Assembly (NCBI GenBank): GCA_964020975.1
Contig: CAXHWN010002633.1
Location: forward strand, 379,074-443,073
DNA from: Hermodice carunculata
Lineage: Eukaryota > Annelida > Polychaeta > Eunicida > Amphinomidae
Length of the DNA stretch: 64,000 nt
Reading direction: 5' to 3'
The notes under the pieces are model-generated. The model was given only the letters and a program-made list of their open reading frames with translations. It did not search any database and was not told the DNA's origin. Made by a program: the position numbers and the translations under genes. Shown in pieces: positions 10,144 through 22,126 of the stretch. The number at the start of each line of letters is the position of its first letter. Positions within the stretch are counted from its first letter, which is position 1.

Positions 10144-13100
10144 GTACACCTTGTAGTGTAGTGTACACTACCATATATATACTTGACAATGTAGGCTTGA
10201 GTATGCCATCAGTTTGATGTCTATATGTACATGTTAAGTCTGAACAGAAAGTTTCCAGAAAGGATGATGACCTGCGAACACTTTTTTCAATCCTGGCTGT
10301 GTCAAAGTTGCACATCAAGCTTTTGTCTCGAATATACCTTTGAATTATGCCAGTGTAAAAGAATATTGGTTCCATGACCTACAAACCTCTGTTCTCCCAT
10401 GCAGGAAAATTAATATTCATCAAAGTATCAGTTTTGTTGCTTTCATTTGTATACAGTTTCCAGGCACTTGATAATATCGTCTTGTAAAGTCAAACTTACC
10501 ATTTTTACTGCTGTATTAGACTATGGATGATTAAGTCTCCCCATATGGAAGAGTTTCCCAGACTTTGACGCCTTCAGAAGAGGGAGTGTCCATACATTAT
10601 CCAAAGGAAGGGACTTTAAATCTACCAGCTAGTGAAAGAAGTAACAGAGGTGGCAGACAATGGGGGGTGGGGGGGTGGGGGTGGGGGGGTCCTGACTTTT
10701 TAACAGACATCTCTTCCAATCTCTGCCCTCCAAATCAGAAGATCACCATGATATTGGCACCACACACAACTAATCACTGAATGACAACCAACAGACACTG
10801 TCTCTACTCCTCCAATCGAGAGGTTAGCATGACATTGACACCACGTACATGTATAACCAATCACTATATATGACAACCAACAGACACCAATCTCTGATCC
10901 TCCAATCAGAAGGTCATCTTGACATTGACACCACACACAGGGCTGTCAAAATGCACCTTAAGGTATACACAGGCTCACACCGTGCAGTGTCATCAGTTTG
11001 ATACTGTGCTTTTAAGAAGGTTTAGAAGCAGTGAAAATACCCAGGACAGGCAGACAGATTGCATTTGGCTGCAGACACCTAGGTTTACTTCTCTTTCCTG
11101 ATATAAAGAAAATGTGACCTGCTCATTTGAGAATATATAAATGGTGAGTGGCCAGACAGAGTGCCTTTGTGTATCTTGATAGACTATCTTCACATGAAAG
11201 TGCCCTGGTATTTCCCCATGTCCATCTAACCTTGATATTTACAGAGAGAACGACAAATTGCTGAAGGAAAGACAGCAGAAGAGGTGGATGAAGTAGTGGA
11301 GTTTGACATCAAGCACACTGCCCCACAACATCGACAGTACCTCAGCTATGAGGTGAGAACTATGAAGAACTACCTGTGGTAAGATGAAAAATGGGAGGAG
11401 CATCAGGAGCCAAAGCCAAACTTTTGTCTTTACCCATATGAAACATGCTGGCAGGCAATTCACTGACAATACGCTGGTTATAATCTGGACATACACTGAC
11501 AGCACAGTGGTAGGAAAACTGCACATGCAGCTGGCCTCACACTGACAATACATTGGGGTGACACTGGCAAGAAAATTTCACATCAGGACACACCTTGGTA
11601 GTGTGACCAGTGTGTGTTCTGTATGTGATCTTACACTGAAAGTATGCTGGATTCACACTGGCAAGAATCTGGCAACACAGGAATTACACTGGCCACAAAA
11701 TGTCATGGACCCATTGTGTGGAATACTGTACCAAATTATCTGCAAAAATATCCTCGTTACATTCATTTAAAAGAAAAATGAAAAGCGACCTAATTGGCAG
11801 TGTATAATGTGTTTTTTATTAACTTTTCGTTTAAATAACATTGTTTATAGTACATGTATATGTACAAGGAACAAAAATACGCCACCTGGCTTGTATATTT
11901 TGCTGTGTAATTTTAATGCTTTCTTGTGGGACACTATAAACTCCTTGGATTTTCAGTCCCCCACATGTATGTATGGCAACTTAACTGACTCCAATTTTGT
12001 GATTAATAAAAATTCAATTCAATTCAACAAGAGAAACAAAGGAGTTTGTGCCCCATCAATTGACAATATAAATATGGGCCAAATTGTGTCTTTGAAAAAA
12101 TGTGTTTTTGTATTTTCTTCTCAGTTACTTTAGGTAACACTAGGTATGCAGTGATCAGAAAAGAAATTGGAAATATGATATCTAGCTAATAGCTGGAAAT
12201 ACATTGGTCACATTTTGTCTTCAGAATAATAAACATGTGTGAAACCAATGTTTGCTTACAGTGGAAGTCCAGTGTCCTCCCCTGTGTCTGGTACTGTTCT
12301 TGTAGAGTTAAGCCATTGGCCACCAGGGAAGCTGTCTTTGTATTGTTGTTTTCAGTCACAAGGTGGTCTTTACTGGTACATGATGCAAGACAGTGTCAGA
12401 CACATCCTGGATTTTCCTCAGAAAGATCATACCTGCTTGGTTAGTGCGGTCATGTGTTTTCAGATAGTGTTTTTTTAGGGGGGGGGGGGTATTGATCTGT
12501 ATAGTTTTAATTTGTGAAGTTTTTTGTGCTCTTTTTCGTACAAATGTTATTGACAAAGTATTAATTTTCAGTTTATGGCAGCCCTTTTGGTATTTTTCCA
12601 CCCTGCTGTAGTGTAGATTTGTCATTAGGTTTATATGTATAGGGTGGACATATGCTGAGCATCTTAATTTTTCTAAAATAAAATAGAATTGGTGATGAAT
12701 ATAAACACTAAATATGTGCCATGTAAAATCCAGCATATTGTGAGACTTGTCAGTGTGTTACCAAAGTGTCATTTCCAGCTAAGTGTTTTAGGTTGACGCT
12801 AAGCGCTTTTGGTTGAGGATTATGTACATGTATTTCCACTTAGTGAATCCAGTTTACTACCGCTGTCTGTCCAGTTTGTTGCCAGACTATTGTCAGTTAA
12901 GGTGTTGTTTCCAAAGTCTTTTGGAGCAGGATTATCCAATTTATTGCCAGTGTGTGTGTGTGTGTCCATTTTGTTGCCAGTGTTTTGCCAGTGTATTGCC
13001 AGAACTGCACTTGACATAGCATGCACGTAAATATTGCAAATTATGTCTGTTGCCAGGGTGCAGCCAGTATATGCCGAGAAAAAACTGATTTCATTGTGCA

Positions 13101-15486
13101 TCCAGTATCAACTGTGATGTAACACACGTCACGGTGAAGAAAGCAACCATTTAGTGACCATAACCGAAAAAAAAAAATTATGCCAGTGTCTTGCCAGACA
13201 TAGGGGAAGACACTGGGCTTAAACTGTTGATACACTTGTTTCACACTGGTCTCATACTGGCCAGCATGAGATCAGATCCAGGTATAGGGTGGACATATAC
13301 TGATAAAATACTGGGCATACTGTAGTAACACACTGCTGTAGGTGTAGTGTGGTAGTAGTAAGGAATTTTGCAAGGGGTAAGTTTTTAAACATACAGAAAG
13401 TGCTATTTTGTGTGACCCTCTCCCGTCCCCATATGAAGTATTTCAGAATGACATTTTGACCTAGATGTGGATCTTTATAGGTTTGTATTAAGAGGTCAGG
13501 GTTGTGCCTGTGTCGAGCCATTCCTGGTCAGAATAAGAATGAGTTAATAGCTGTTCTTGGCACAGGTTTGGTGCATCCCAACTCACATCGGAGAACGGTG
13601 TTGACCTTTGGGTGTGCCATGCTGAAAGGTCTCATTTACAATTCTTGGCAATAATATCTTCTGTTAACAGAAAATTTATGTAAGACCATTAAAGCGGGTA
13701 ACGATTTACATCCGAGCGCTTTTGGGCATTATGAGTGGGAAAGGGTCAAAGACCACCTTGTATGACAGAGTGGATGTGTTTTTTAGGACCAACAACACCA
13801 TGGTACCACTTTTTACTGGATGTAGATAGAGGAAATCCAGAGTATGTGTAGCATGCACTGTGACACCTGTCTTGTGCCAGACAAAGTGTATTTTATAGGA
13901 AGGTGAAGATTTCTTACATTTTCATAGAGCATGGGTGGAAGCTTTCAGTTTGAAAGTGGAAGTCTGTTTTGAGCAAAATTTTTTGTGGAAAAGAAATCAG
14001 GATATGTTCGAAAACATGCAAATTTGGCAAGAAATTAGGGTTGAAAATTTGAAAGGGGTGTTTTCTGTTCTGCAAAAATTGTTGGTTTGCACCCATGTTT
14101 GAGTCACCTTGAATGAGATTCATACATCAACATGGCCCATGTGAAGTGTGCAACATTTAGATTATTTCTTTCATTTGTGTCAGGATAAAAACTAATGGTT
14201 TTGAAATGTATTCACAGTGGACAACATGTCTCCAGAATTACTGGGAGCCTCAAATAGAGCTAAAATTTTCAAAATGGGTGTCATGATTTTATTTATATGG
14301 TAGTACCTACTATTTAAGACCACCCTTACTGCCAGCAAAGAGTCTCAAATTGCAGGTGGTCTTCAAGTACAGGTAAATCTAGTAAAGAAATAGTTTCTAG
14401 TGTCACAAAGATTAGTGGTTTGTCACAAGAGGTGGTCTTTGGAGCAGGTACCACTGTAATACCTCTGGCAAAACTTTGGTTTCATAGTGCAGTTTTTCTC
14501 GATCCTTGGCCCTTCAGCTGTTGTCCAAAATGTTTTCTTGTATGTGTATATAAATTGCAGGAGTATGAATCTGTGGTGTTGTCAATGTCCAGATGATGAA
14601 GACTGAATGTTTTTAACTTGGAAGTACACATCTTCTTTGTTCACAGGGCGTGGGTTCTGGTACCCCCAGCAAGCGACAACGGCAGTATCAGCAGTACAGA
14701 GTTTCACGTGCCTCGGACAATGTTTATGAATACAGAACACAGCGCATAGCAAACAAATATGAAGGAGCTCTGGTCAGCAAAGACAAAAAAGCCACCAGAA
14801 AAAAGACAATCAGGTGAGAAATGCAGTTGCAATGTTTGTTGGAATAGCCAACAGAGATCTTGTATGATGGTGCATGTAATTAGTGCACATGATGACTGCT
14901 TCAAGAAGTTGCCTGTTTTACCGCGCTACATTTGTTGGGAGTTTCAGCTCATCTTTTAATGTTAATCACTAGATCAAAATGCAACTATTCACCAGTAATG
15001 GAAGCCAAATTAATTGCTGCATTTGTCTACAAATGCTGTCACCAAACAGGGCCCTAACGCCACCTGTACGTCTACCTGGACAGTTGTACCTGCCCTTACT
15101 GTCAGCAAATTGTGATTTCCTTGTGCAGCTGGTCATAAAATAAAGGTCAATTTGTTACAGAAGCTGACTCTGGTGTCATGAAACGGATGTCTTAGCAAAA
15201 ATGTGACCTCTAATGTGCGTTTCCCATTTTCGGCCAGGTGGTTGGTGCTGAGGGTTGCTGGTTCGAGATCCAGCCTTTCCATGGTCACAGAACAAATACA
15301 TTTCCAGTGCTTCCGTTATGCTGTTGGACTTGCATGTGTACAGTCCCCGATCTGTGACGACTCTGAACATAGTACAGTTATTGTACTGGATTAGATATAC
15401 AGTGAACTTGGCCATATCAATTATGACATTCATGCATACCTAGCTCCATTGAACCATTTTTGTTTTAAGATTGAGGATTTGGTACA

Positions 15487-15583
<97 letters not shown>

Positions 15584-15718
15584 TATACATATATATATAT
15601 ACATATATATATACATATACATATATATATATATACATACATACATACATACATACACACACACATACATACATACGTACATATATATATATGTATATAT
15701 ACATACATACATACATAT

Positions 15719-15798
<80 letters not shown>

Positions 15799-18700
15799 AT
15801 GCGATTCCCATTTTCAGCTAGGTAGTGGATGCTAAAGATTGCTGCTTCAAGACCTGGCCATTCTGAGGTCACAAAACAAATGAGAGGTGGTTTCTGGAGC
15901 ATGTACCACTCTACCATATGCATGATGTACAATGTCATGTATTGTATATATGTATATTGCCTACATGGTTGTATGGGGTGGGTGAGAAGTAAAGTTGGAA
16001 AATTAGCTCACTTGCTTGTAGGATCCCAGTAGTGAGATATATATAATCACTGTAGATTCATATAATTTAACAATTCTCCAGACTTTATTTCCCTGGACAG
16101 GTAATAGATATGTAAACAAAGTATACAGCCACAGTCTATGATCACAACAATGCTTATCTTCTAAATTCCCTCTCAAAAGTCACAGGTTTCCTTGCAAAAC
16201 AGTTATAAAAACATATGCACTTCAATGTTTTCCAGGAGTGCTATGGACCGGTTGGTGGAAGATTTGATCCAGGAGTCCATGGCCAAGGGAGAGTTTGATA
16301 ATTTGCCAGGCAAGGGCAAAAAGCTGGAGTACACAAATTTCAACCCTTTCGTCGATACAGTCACACACAACCTCAACAGAATCCTCATTGATAATGGCTA
16401 TTCCCCAGAATGGATTGTACTGGAAAAGGAGATCAGGTGCGACCTGTTACATGCTTTGAAAGCTTTCCCGTTTTACAGATTTTATGAATAATAATAATAA
16501 TTAAAAAAGGTTGCCAGTGGTTTAAAGAAAGCAATTTTGTTTTGAATGCACATGTGTGTGGATGTGTCACATTTAATGTCAAGGAGACACTTGCTACACC
16601 AAAGTTTATATTTCTGTGCACCCAGTGGGAATCAAACCCCAAAGCCCCTGCACCATTAGCTGGTTGGTAAAATCTTGAGAGAAATAAAAAAAATTAGCTA
16701 GGTCCCCTACCCTAAAAAAGTGTTTTGATGACTGAAGTTAATCTGACAGGAAATATGGTATCCTTGCACAAAACGATGTGGAAAGCATAGCACCCACGTT
16801 ACATGCTATAGAAAGCAAGTTGCTTTCTTCAGATGATCTCGGGTAAAGCTTGGTACAAAAGGAGCAAGATACAGGGTACTTGCACAATGTGCTCTGGGCC
16901 TTTCTGTAGGTACATGTCTATATTATTGTAAAAGGTTTGGTTTTTGTGTTTTTTTTATTTTACCTTCTTGGTTACCATGACATTCAGGGACTGAGAATCC
17001 CTCTCTGTCCAAAAAAAAGTGATTCTGCTTGTATGTGCATTTATACGTTGGTGCATCTGTTCACCAAAATGAATTTGAGAACTTTGCATTCGTTTGAGCG
17101 TTTGGGATAAAATCATTCATTCAAAAACTCATGAATTTGTCATTTAAAAAGCTGTAAAATTTTAAACGTGAAAATACAGCAATTTGGAATATTCAGCTTA
17201 ACTGTATTTTCTGACCAGAGTTGATTTGAATGCCCACAGCACAGAGAAACCACTTGAGTGTTTTGTAAATATGGATAAACAACTGACAAACAATTTTTAC
17301 GCGATCACTCATATTGGACCCTCTGTGTTAACTTTTCAGTGGATCCTCATTCTGTCTGTCCATAAATTGCCTGCAAATTTGAAGGTAGCCTCTTGAAGTG
17401 TTTTTGGACATGGTCCATGAATGAAAACATTACTTCCTTTCATTATTTGTGGAGCCACCTTGGCGGATTATGTAATGCTAGGGCTGAAAATTTCATAATT
17501 GAACACAGTCTGATGTGTTTGCTTTCCAGTGGATCCTTATGGAAAAGTTGTAGAGGCTAATACATGTATGTCAAAGCAGAACGATACTATTGGTACCACC
17601 TGTAGGCAAATGGAAAATATGAGTTAATATTTGTTGAGATTTATGAAATTAATTATCTTGGGATCTCATAACAAACATGCATCATTTGTGGAAGTTGAAT
17701 ATTACATAAAATGATTGTCCTGGACCCACTCTCTCTAGGTCACTGTGGGAGTACATTTCAGGAAATTGATTTTTTGTGATGATCATTAGATACATCTTGA
17801 CTTGTGGACATACATTTACATACCATAAGAGGAACATTATACAGACAACATTTTACAAACAAAAGTCTCTGATGTGTGAAGTCACAGTGGTGCCACTGGT
17901 GGCGTTTATTGGAACTTACAGCATATGTATTAAAGCACTTTAAATTTATTGTTATACTAAATTGAGATGAAACTGCAACTTCACACCAAAGAGGCACAAG
18001 GCCAAATTATGTAAAACTTTGGGTGATCTCGACATATTTTTCAAGGTCATTAAGCATTGTGGTAAAGGACACAACATTCAGCGTGTTGACAAAGAAATAA
18101 GACTTATGATATCAAATTTGCCACAAATGTATGTCGTGAAATTTTGATTTTGCAAATGAATCATCTTGACCTTTCATGGAGGGAACACATTGCAGGCTAC
18201 AAGTTTTTTTTTTTTTTTTTTTTTTGTTGTTTTTTGTGTGTGTGTGTGTGTGATGGTCATCAAATTATATGTAAGCAGAGCACTAAGCTCATTGGCATCT
18301 TGTTTGTATATCGACAGAGGATTTCATGATGTGCAGTTGGTGTGTTAGTAATATCTTTCCCATGGTTGTGTTGGCTATATTGTCACATTTCTGTTACAAA
18401 GGTATTGTCCCTCTTCTATTACAGAGGTGGTATCAGGAGGTCAAGAAGTGAGCTCTTGGATGCAAGAAAACGTCTTGGCAAGAATATAATTTCACCGACC
18501 GAAAAAATTGTCTGGGACCGTCACAGGACAAAGTTTGTGCAGAATCTGGATGAAATCAACAAGAAAATTAACAAATTTAATCTGGTTGCCCCAACATTAA
18601 GACAACAGATCTTCCCTTTGAATGAAAGTCGGGAAGTCCAGAAAGTTTTAGATAGGTACAATGAACTACTAAGTACAGGACAAGTACCAGAAGTAGTAGA

Positions 18701-18827
18701 CAATAAAGACAGCGGGATGTCAACCACTCATGGTATGGTGGTAACTGCAGTGACTGGAATATCATTTGCAGAGGTTTGGAAAGATATCAAGGCCTTGTTT
18801 GCCTCGTACAAAGACAAAAAAACATAA
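9847..18827 (+). CDS. DNAJC28: DNAJC28: J-domain protein with DUF1992 (DJC28) domain, five coding exons
   Basis: Joining 9847-10143, 11245-11352, 14647-14813, 16236-16436 and 18425-18827 gives 391 codons plus stop, close to the ~388 aa of human DNAJC28. All junctions are GT-AG and keep frame. Residues 1-44 have many Arg/Lys and no acidic residue, so a mitochondrial presequence is possible. The J domain is at about 47-99, with HPD at 75-77. The DUF1992/DJC28 domain, at about 194-257, reads '[19 protein letters not shown]', 'GKGK' and '[16 protein letters not shown]', almost word for word as in vertebrates. The C-terminal third (258-391) is charged and helical. J proteins stimulate Hsp70 ATPase; the specific client is not known to me. 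The start at 9847 is the first in-frame ATG after an acceptor at 9843. It lies convergent to the MRL gene, whose stop is 15.5 kb away. Confidence 0.93.
10712..10945 (+). repeat. Tandem repeat of about 90 bp in DNAJC28 intron 1, about 2.5 units
   Basis: Each unit holds 'tctgatcctccaatcagaag' or a variant, 'catgacattgacaccac' and 'atgacaaccaacagacac'. Units start near 10718, 10801 and 10890. Just before it, 10664-10690 is a G-rich tract. Non-coding. Confidence 0.75.
11245..11352 (+). CDS. DNAJC28: DNAJC28 coding exon 2
   Basis: Thirty-six codons, phase 0 at both ends, acceptor TTTACAG and donor GAG|GTGAGA. '[18 protein letters not shown]' matches the conserved 'KTPQHRHYLSFE' segment of vertebrate DNAJC28 after the J domain. 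Confidence 0.92.
11715..12026 (+). mobile_element. LINE 3' end with ATTCA tail
   Basis: '[10 protein letters not shown]' and, one frame over, '[18 protein letters not shown]' are the usual last residues of a LINE ORF2 (WN-P then FK-K). One small frameshift separates them. About 230 bp of UTR follow, ending in AATAAAAATTCAATTCAATTC, a pentanucleotide tail typical of CR1/L2/Jockey-type ends. It sits in DNAJC28 intron 2 in the gene's own orientation. Confidence 0.65.
12630..13330 (+). repeat. Degenerate GCCAGT-rich repeat region
   Basis: 'TTGCCAGTGT' and close variants recur many times between 12860 and 13200, and a (GT)n run lies near 12950-12964. A block 'tatagggtggacatat' occurs at about 12638 and again at about 13283. 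A related field of 'acactgacaatac' and 'cactggcaagaa' blocks lies at 11455-11700. These are old, low-identity tandem derivatives with no coding sense. Confidence 0.5.
14298..14456. mobile_element. TA-flanked MITE, GTACC family, copy 1
   Basis: The right end is GCAGGTACCACTG followed by TA; the left end, TGGTAGTACCTACT after TA, is its diverged inverse. The inner arms also pair: 'aagaccacc' on the left against 'ggtggtcttt' on the right. The length of ~159 bp, TA target duplication and terminal CAGTGG suggest a Tc1/mariner-type nonautonomous element. Confidence 0.7.
14647..14813 (+). CDS. DNAJC28: DNAJC28 coding exon 3
   Basis: It begins '[18 protein letters not shown]', matching vertebrate 'GIGFGTPTQREKHYRQFR', and ends in phase 2 with an Arg codon split across the junction (ATC AG|GTGAGA). 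The acceptor is GTTCACAG. The middle is Lys/Arg rich. Confidence 0.92.
15217..15299 (+). repeat. SINE-like fragment with a tRNA B-box, copy 1
   Basis: GGTTCGAGATCC at 15260-15271 resembles a Pol III B box, and 'ggccaggtgg' upstream could be a decayed A box. The same ~83-bp segment recurs, diverged, at 15801-15883 on the other side of a (TA)n array. No cloverleaf can be drawn, so this is not a tRNA gene. Confidence 0.5.
15490..15797. repeat. (TA)n microsatellite with (ACAT)n core
   Basis: About 310 bp: pure TA on both flanks, and a core of ACAT/ACAC units at about 15630-15710. All Tyr-Ile frames over it are artefacts. It lies between the two copies of the SINE-like fragment. Confidence 0.95.
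15801..15883 (+). repeat. SINE-like fragment, copy 2
   Basis: A diverged direct repeat of 15217-15299 ('gcgattcccattttcagc', 'gaggtcacaaaacaaat'). The B-box equivalent has decayed to GCTTCAAGACC. It starts at the end of the (TA)n array. Confidence 0.55.
16236..16436 (+). CDS. DNAJC28: DNAJC28 coding exon 4 (DUF1992 core)
   Basis: One base completes the split Arg codon, then come 66 codons and a 2-nt remainder (ATC AG|GTGCGA). It encodes nearly the whole conserved domain, including '[19 protein letters not shown]' and '[18 protein letters not shown]'. The acceptor is TTTTCCAG. Confidence 0.94.
16556..16690 (-). repeat. tRNA-like SINE fragment
   Basis: On the minus strand GGTTTGATTCC (16628-16638) fits a Pol III B box, followed by 'CACTGGGTGCACAG'. 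A weak A-box-like TGGTGCAGGGG lies 25 nt upstream. The fragment sits in DNAJC28 intron 4. The family is not identified. Confidence 0.4.
17330..18304 (+). repeat. Interspersed repeat, family A, ending in a hairpin terminus
   Basis: 'cagtggatcct' occurs twice (about 17338 and 17529). 'tttcaaggtcatt', 'cttgacctttcatgg', a poly-T/(GT)n tract at 18204-18252 and the terminus 'gcagagcactaagctcattggc' then CTTGTT at 18304 match the right end of the 3.5-5.25 kb mosaic. Non-coding; DNAJC28 intron 4. Confidence 0.55.
18425..18827 (+). CDS. DNAJC28: DNAJC28 coding exon 5 (C-terminus)
   Basis: The first base completes a split Arg codon. '[11 protein letters not shown]' and '[18 protein letters not shown]' correspond to vertebrate 'AILVSRKKLGN' and 'LNKRINDFNLIVPILTRQ'. 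The frame stops at TAA 18825-18827. The last ~40 residues show no family resemblance. I found no clear AATAAA within 100 bp downstream. Confidence 0.93.
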
Positions 18828-19195
18828 TGGAGATGACAAATTGTTGATGTTACTGTAATATCATGTACATAAAGATTTTACATTCAACTATAAATACGCC
18901 ATTTTATTTGTTTTTGCCAAAAATACGTGATAGACAGAAAATATAGTACATGTACATGTATTAAGATGGTAAAAAAGTTTTGCTTAACAAAACAGCACTT
19001 GTCACTTTCAGAGCCTCGCATCCCTTTGCTTTTAGTTCGTACCTACCTAAAATTGTAGTTTTTAGCTCTGCTCACTTGTCAGTAAGGAGAGCTTATAAAA
19101 TTTCTTTGCTAGGTCATCTGCTAAAAAAGTTCCAAAAGCTGTTTCTTTTCAGTAACTGTCATCGAAAGGTAGTTAATGTGAGGGTAAACCACATA

Positions 19196-19400
19196 CTGTA
19201 AAATTAATTGCTTTGATTTTGCTGTATTCTTATTTTTGCATTTTTTCAGTGGATGGCACAAAACAGAAAAATAAGAACAGTGAAATCGTATTTTAACATT
19301 ACTTTGAATAGGAATTATGACCAAAATATTGAAATTAAAACTACAATGAAATGTCAATAATAAGAAAACTGTGAATACATGCAAAAATGAAGCAATTTAC
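19196..19400. mobile_element. Small MITE-like repeat, copy 1
   Basis: The ends are TA|CTGTAAAATTAATTGCTTTG and its inverse ...AAGCAATTTAC. The body ('atggcacaaaa', 'gtattttaacattg', 'gaaattaaaactacag') recurs at 29885-30062. Non-coding. Confidence 0.55.
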
Positions 19401-19621
19401 ATTATCTATCTTTGCCAAGGAGAAGGTTCAGAATGAATACTTTGTAGTTTTAGAGATGAAGGTGATGCAAGCAATTTCTGGGAATCTGACAGAACACAGA
19501 ATAGTGTTTTGGGTCCTTAGGGATGCAAAATTAGATGGACCATAAGCTGTTTTGGTCATTCCACTTTGACAAGTCATTTAATATGCATTATTTGAAGTTT
19601 TTGAACACTGCCCTAGATATA

Positions 19622-20127
19622 CTGTAGTTCTAGAAATTTTAGCACTTAACTTTATTTAACAATATTAGCGCCTTGCTCGCTGCGTTAATTTAAAGTGTGC
19701 TTAATTATCTATGCAAAAATGATTATAACAAAGTAGAATCCAAAGACTCTTGTGTGGAGAAATTTGTGGACTTCAGCTATTTGCAAGGCTGTCATACAGT
19801 AGCGATACATTTTTGCATCTTGAACAAATTCTGGTCTAGGGGTGACTTAGAGCAAGGTAAAGTCTCCTCGGCAAGGATGGGGTGGAAATTTCCATTTAAG
19901 ATTCAAAGGCTCTCAAGGGGACTAGAATGCATATTTGTGTATGTGCACTTGCGAAGTGTGACAGGCTGCAGGTTTACAGACACTTCTTAAGGAAGTCACT
20001 TTACAAAGTGCATTTTAATTAAGTGCAGCTATCAATATGTGCTAAATTAAAATGGTGCTAAAATTTGTATAGGCAAAAATTGCATATGCGTTGAATAAAG
20101 TGTGCTCTAAAATTTCTAGATCTACAG
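19622..20127. mobile_element. TA-flanked nonautonomous DNA transposon, about 506 bp
   Basis: The left end CTGTAGTTCTAGAAATTTTA and right end TAAAATTTCTAGATCTACAG are inverted repeats with one internal difference, flanked by TA at 19620-19621 and 20128-20129. Pairing continues inward ('ttaactttattta' against 'aataaagtgtgc'). The interior holds one 97-codon open frame with no recognisable domain, probably by chance. A mariner-type MITE is likely. Confidence 0.75.
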
Positions 20128-20639
20128 TAATGAAATTGGATGTGAAGGTTCCTCATTTTGAACAACTAAGTCCTGTTCCTGAAATTTTTAATTAACTTTT
20201 CATGAACATGTACATTTAATTTTGAGTTCCAGGACCAGATCATGTGCCTGGGTATACTGGGAATTGTTCTGCCATTATGAAAAAGCATTATCAGTTTAAT
20301 TTGTTCACCAGGTGGCGCTGCAATTACTTTTAAACAAATTTTTGTGTGTTTATGCTTTTTGAACTTCAGTTCTCAAACTGTAACTTGGATTCTCATCTGA
20401 TTTAGTGGGGATGTCCCTGGACTTGTTCTTTGACAGATTTGTTCACTACATAGTGTTGCGGTCATTTTTCTTATTTTTAAAAAAATATTGAAATTAGGAA
20501 AAATGGTTAAGAGTGTATGTACATTTTAGCATTATTACAAAGTGATTGCAGCAAATCTGGCTCATTGACTAATATCTTTGTAATAAGTAGCTCCTAGGCT
20601 CATGGTTAATACTGAACACTGACTGGAGAGTATTTAAGG

Positions 20640-22005
20640 GGATCGTTAGTTTTGATGTTGAGTGACCTTTAAGGTCAAACCAATGCAGTGACTTCAATCT
20701 CTTTATTGGTGGATTTTGGGTCCCGGGTACAATTACATGTAAACACTAATAGGAAAGTACCTATGGGGTTTCTAGTTATGTTCATTGTGACCTTGAGGGA
20801 CCGTGGAAGGTCAAGCTGACATTGGTTTAAATATCTTGGTTATAGTGGATCATGGGCGCATGGTTTAAACATATACAGGAAAGTACATGTACCTATATAG
20901 TTTCTTTTTGGTGCTCTTAATTTTGACTACAAGTGATCTTGACAGGTCAAACTGACATATTAGCTTATATCTTAGTTATATCAAGTGGTTAGTCCACTGC
21001 ATGTACAAGTAAGCACTAGTTAAGTTTATGTATAGTGCAATGACGTCTGCACTTGCAGACAAGTTCCAGTCAACAGAGCACACCATCCTCTTCTTGTACT
21101 GAAAATGGATCATCTTGTGTGGTTTGATGGTATTTGATAAAAGGACACTCCAATTCTTCATTGAAGAACATTCTCATCTAATTTTGAACATATTTTCCTT
21201 TGCCTGACCAGTCATGCAAAACAACACATCAAGGCCTTCATATAGGTGTCAAATACCAAAGTTAAGAATGAACTAGAAGCGAGTTTTTCGTGCGAAAAAC
21301 ATTATGCATCCCCCGATCAGACACCTCTGACTGGTGAGAGGCCACCCCTGTAAGAGGGAAGTCATTCTTCTGCAGAAAGTTTGACCTTGACCTCAAGGTC
21401 ACCTCTTAGCAAACTTAAGCTCACCTGGGTAAATAATGACAAAGTTCGATGGACTTGGATCATACCCATTTGAAGATGTGGTAGGGAAACCATTTTATTT
21501 TTGCAAGGCATTATGACCTTGGCCTAACACCTGAAGCTCATTGTAATCACACGAGAAAAATGCCCAAAATCTATGGAGTATATGTACCAAAGTTTCAAAG
21601 GAATCTGGCTTACCTACTTGACGTACATTCCCACCAAGTTTGAAGTGAATCTGGCCAATTGTTTTGGAGAAGTAGAAAATGTGAAGTAGCATTGCAATCC
21701 CCATTGACTTGCATCGTAGTCAACAGGAATAGATGCATTTTGATCTGTCACTCAGGTTTAAAATAACCCATACAAATTGAAAGTCCATAGGCACTTTTCC
21801 TGTCAGCCTTTAATAGTAACCTTGGGCCTATGATGCACCATTACGAAGATATAATCCAATATGTGAAAACTGCCGAGTCAGCAGAAATATGCACCAAGGA
21901 TTTGACCTTGAGCTTTGACCTCAATGATATATGCATGTATTAGTATATGGGAAAAATTTCCCAGAAATCTCTGTACCAAATTAGGAGGCAACAGGTCAAT
22001 TAATT

Positions 22006-22039
<34 letters not shown>

Positions 22040-22041
22040 AC

Positions 22042-22126
<85 letters not shown>

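Noticed and set aside
9608-10375. 255-codon minus-strand open frame opposite DNAJC28 exon 1
   Set aside because: It is a shadow of the conserved J-domain exon on the plus strand and shows no domain of its own.
15260-15271. Possible tRNA gene from the B-box-like GGTTCGAGATCC
   Set aside because: No acceptor stem, anticodon arm or full A box can be drawn; treated as a SINE-like fragment.
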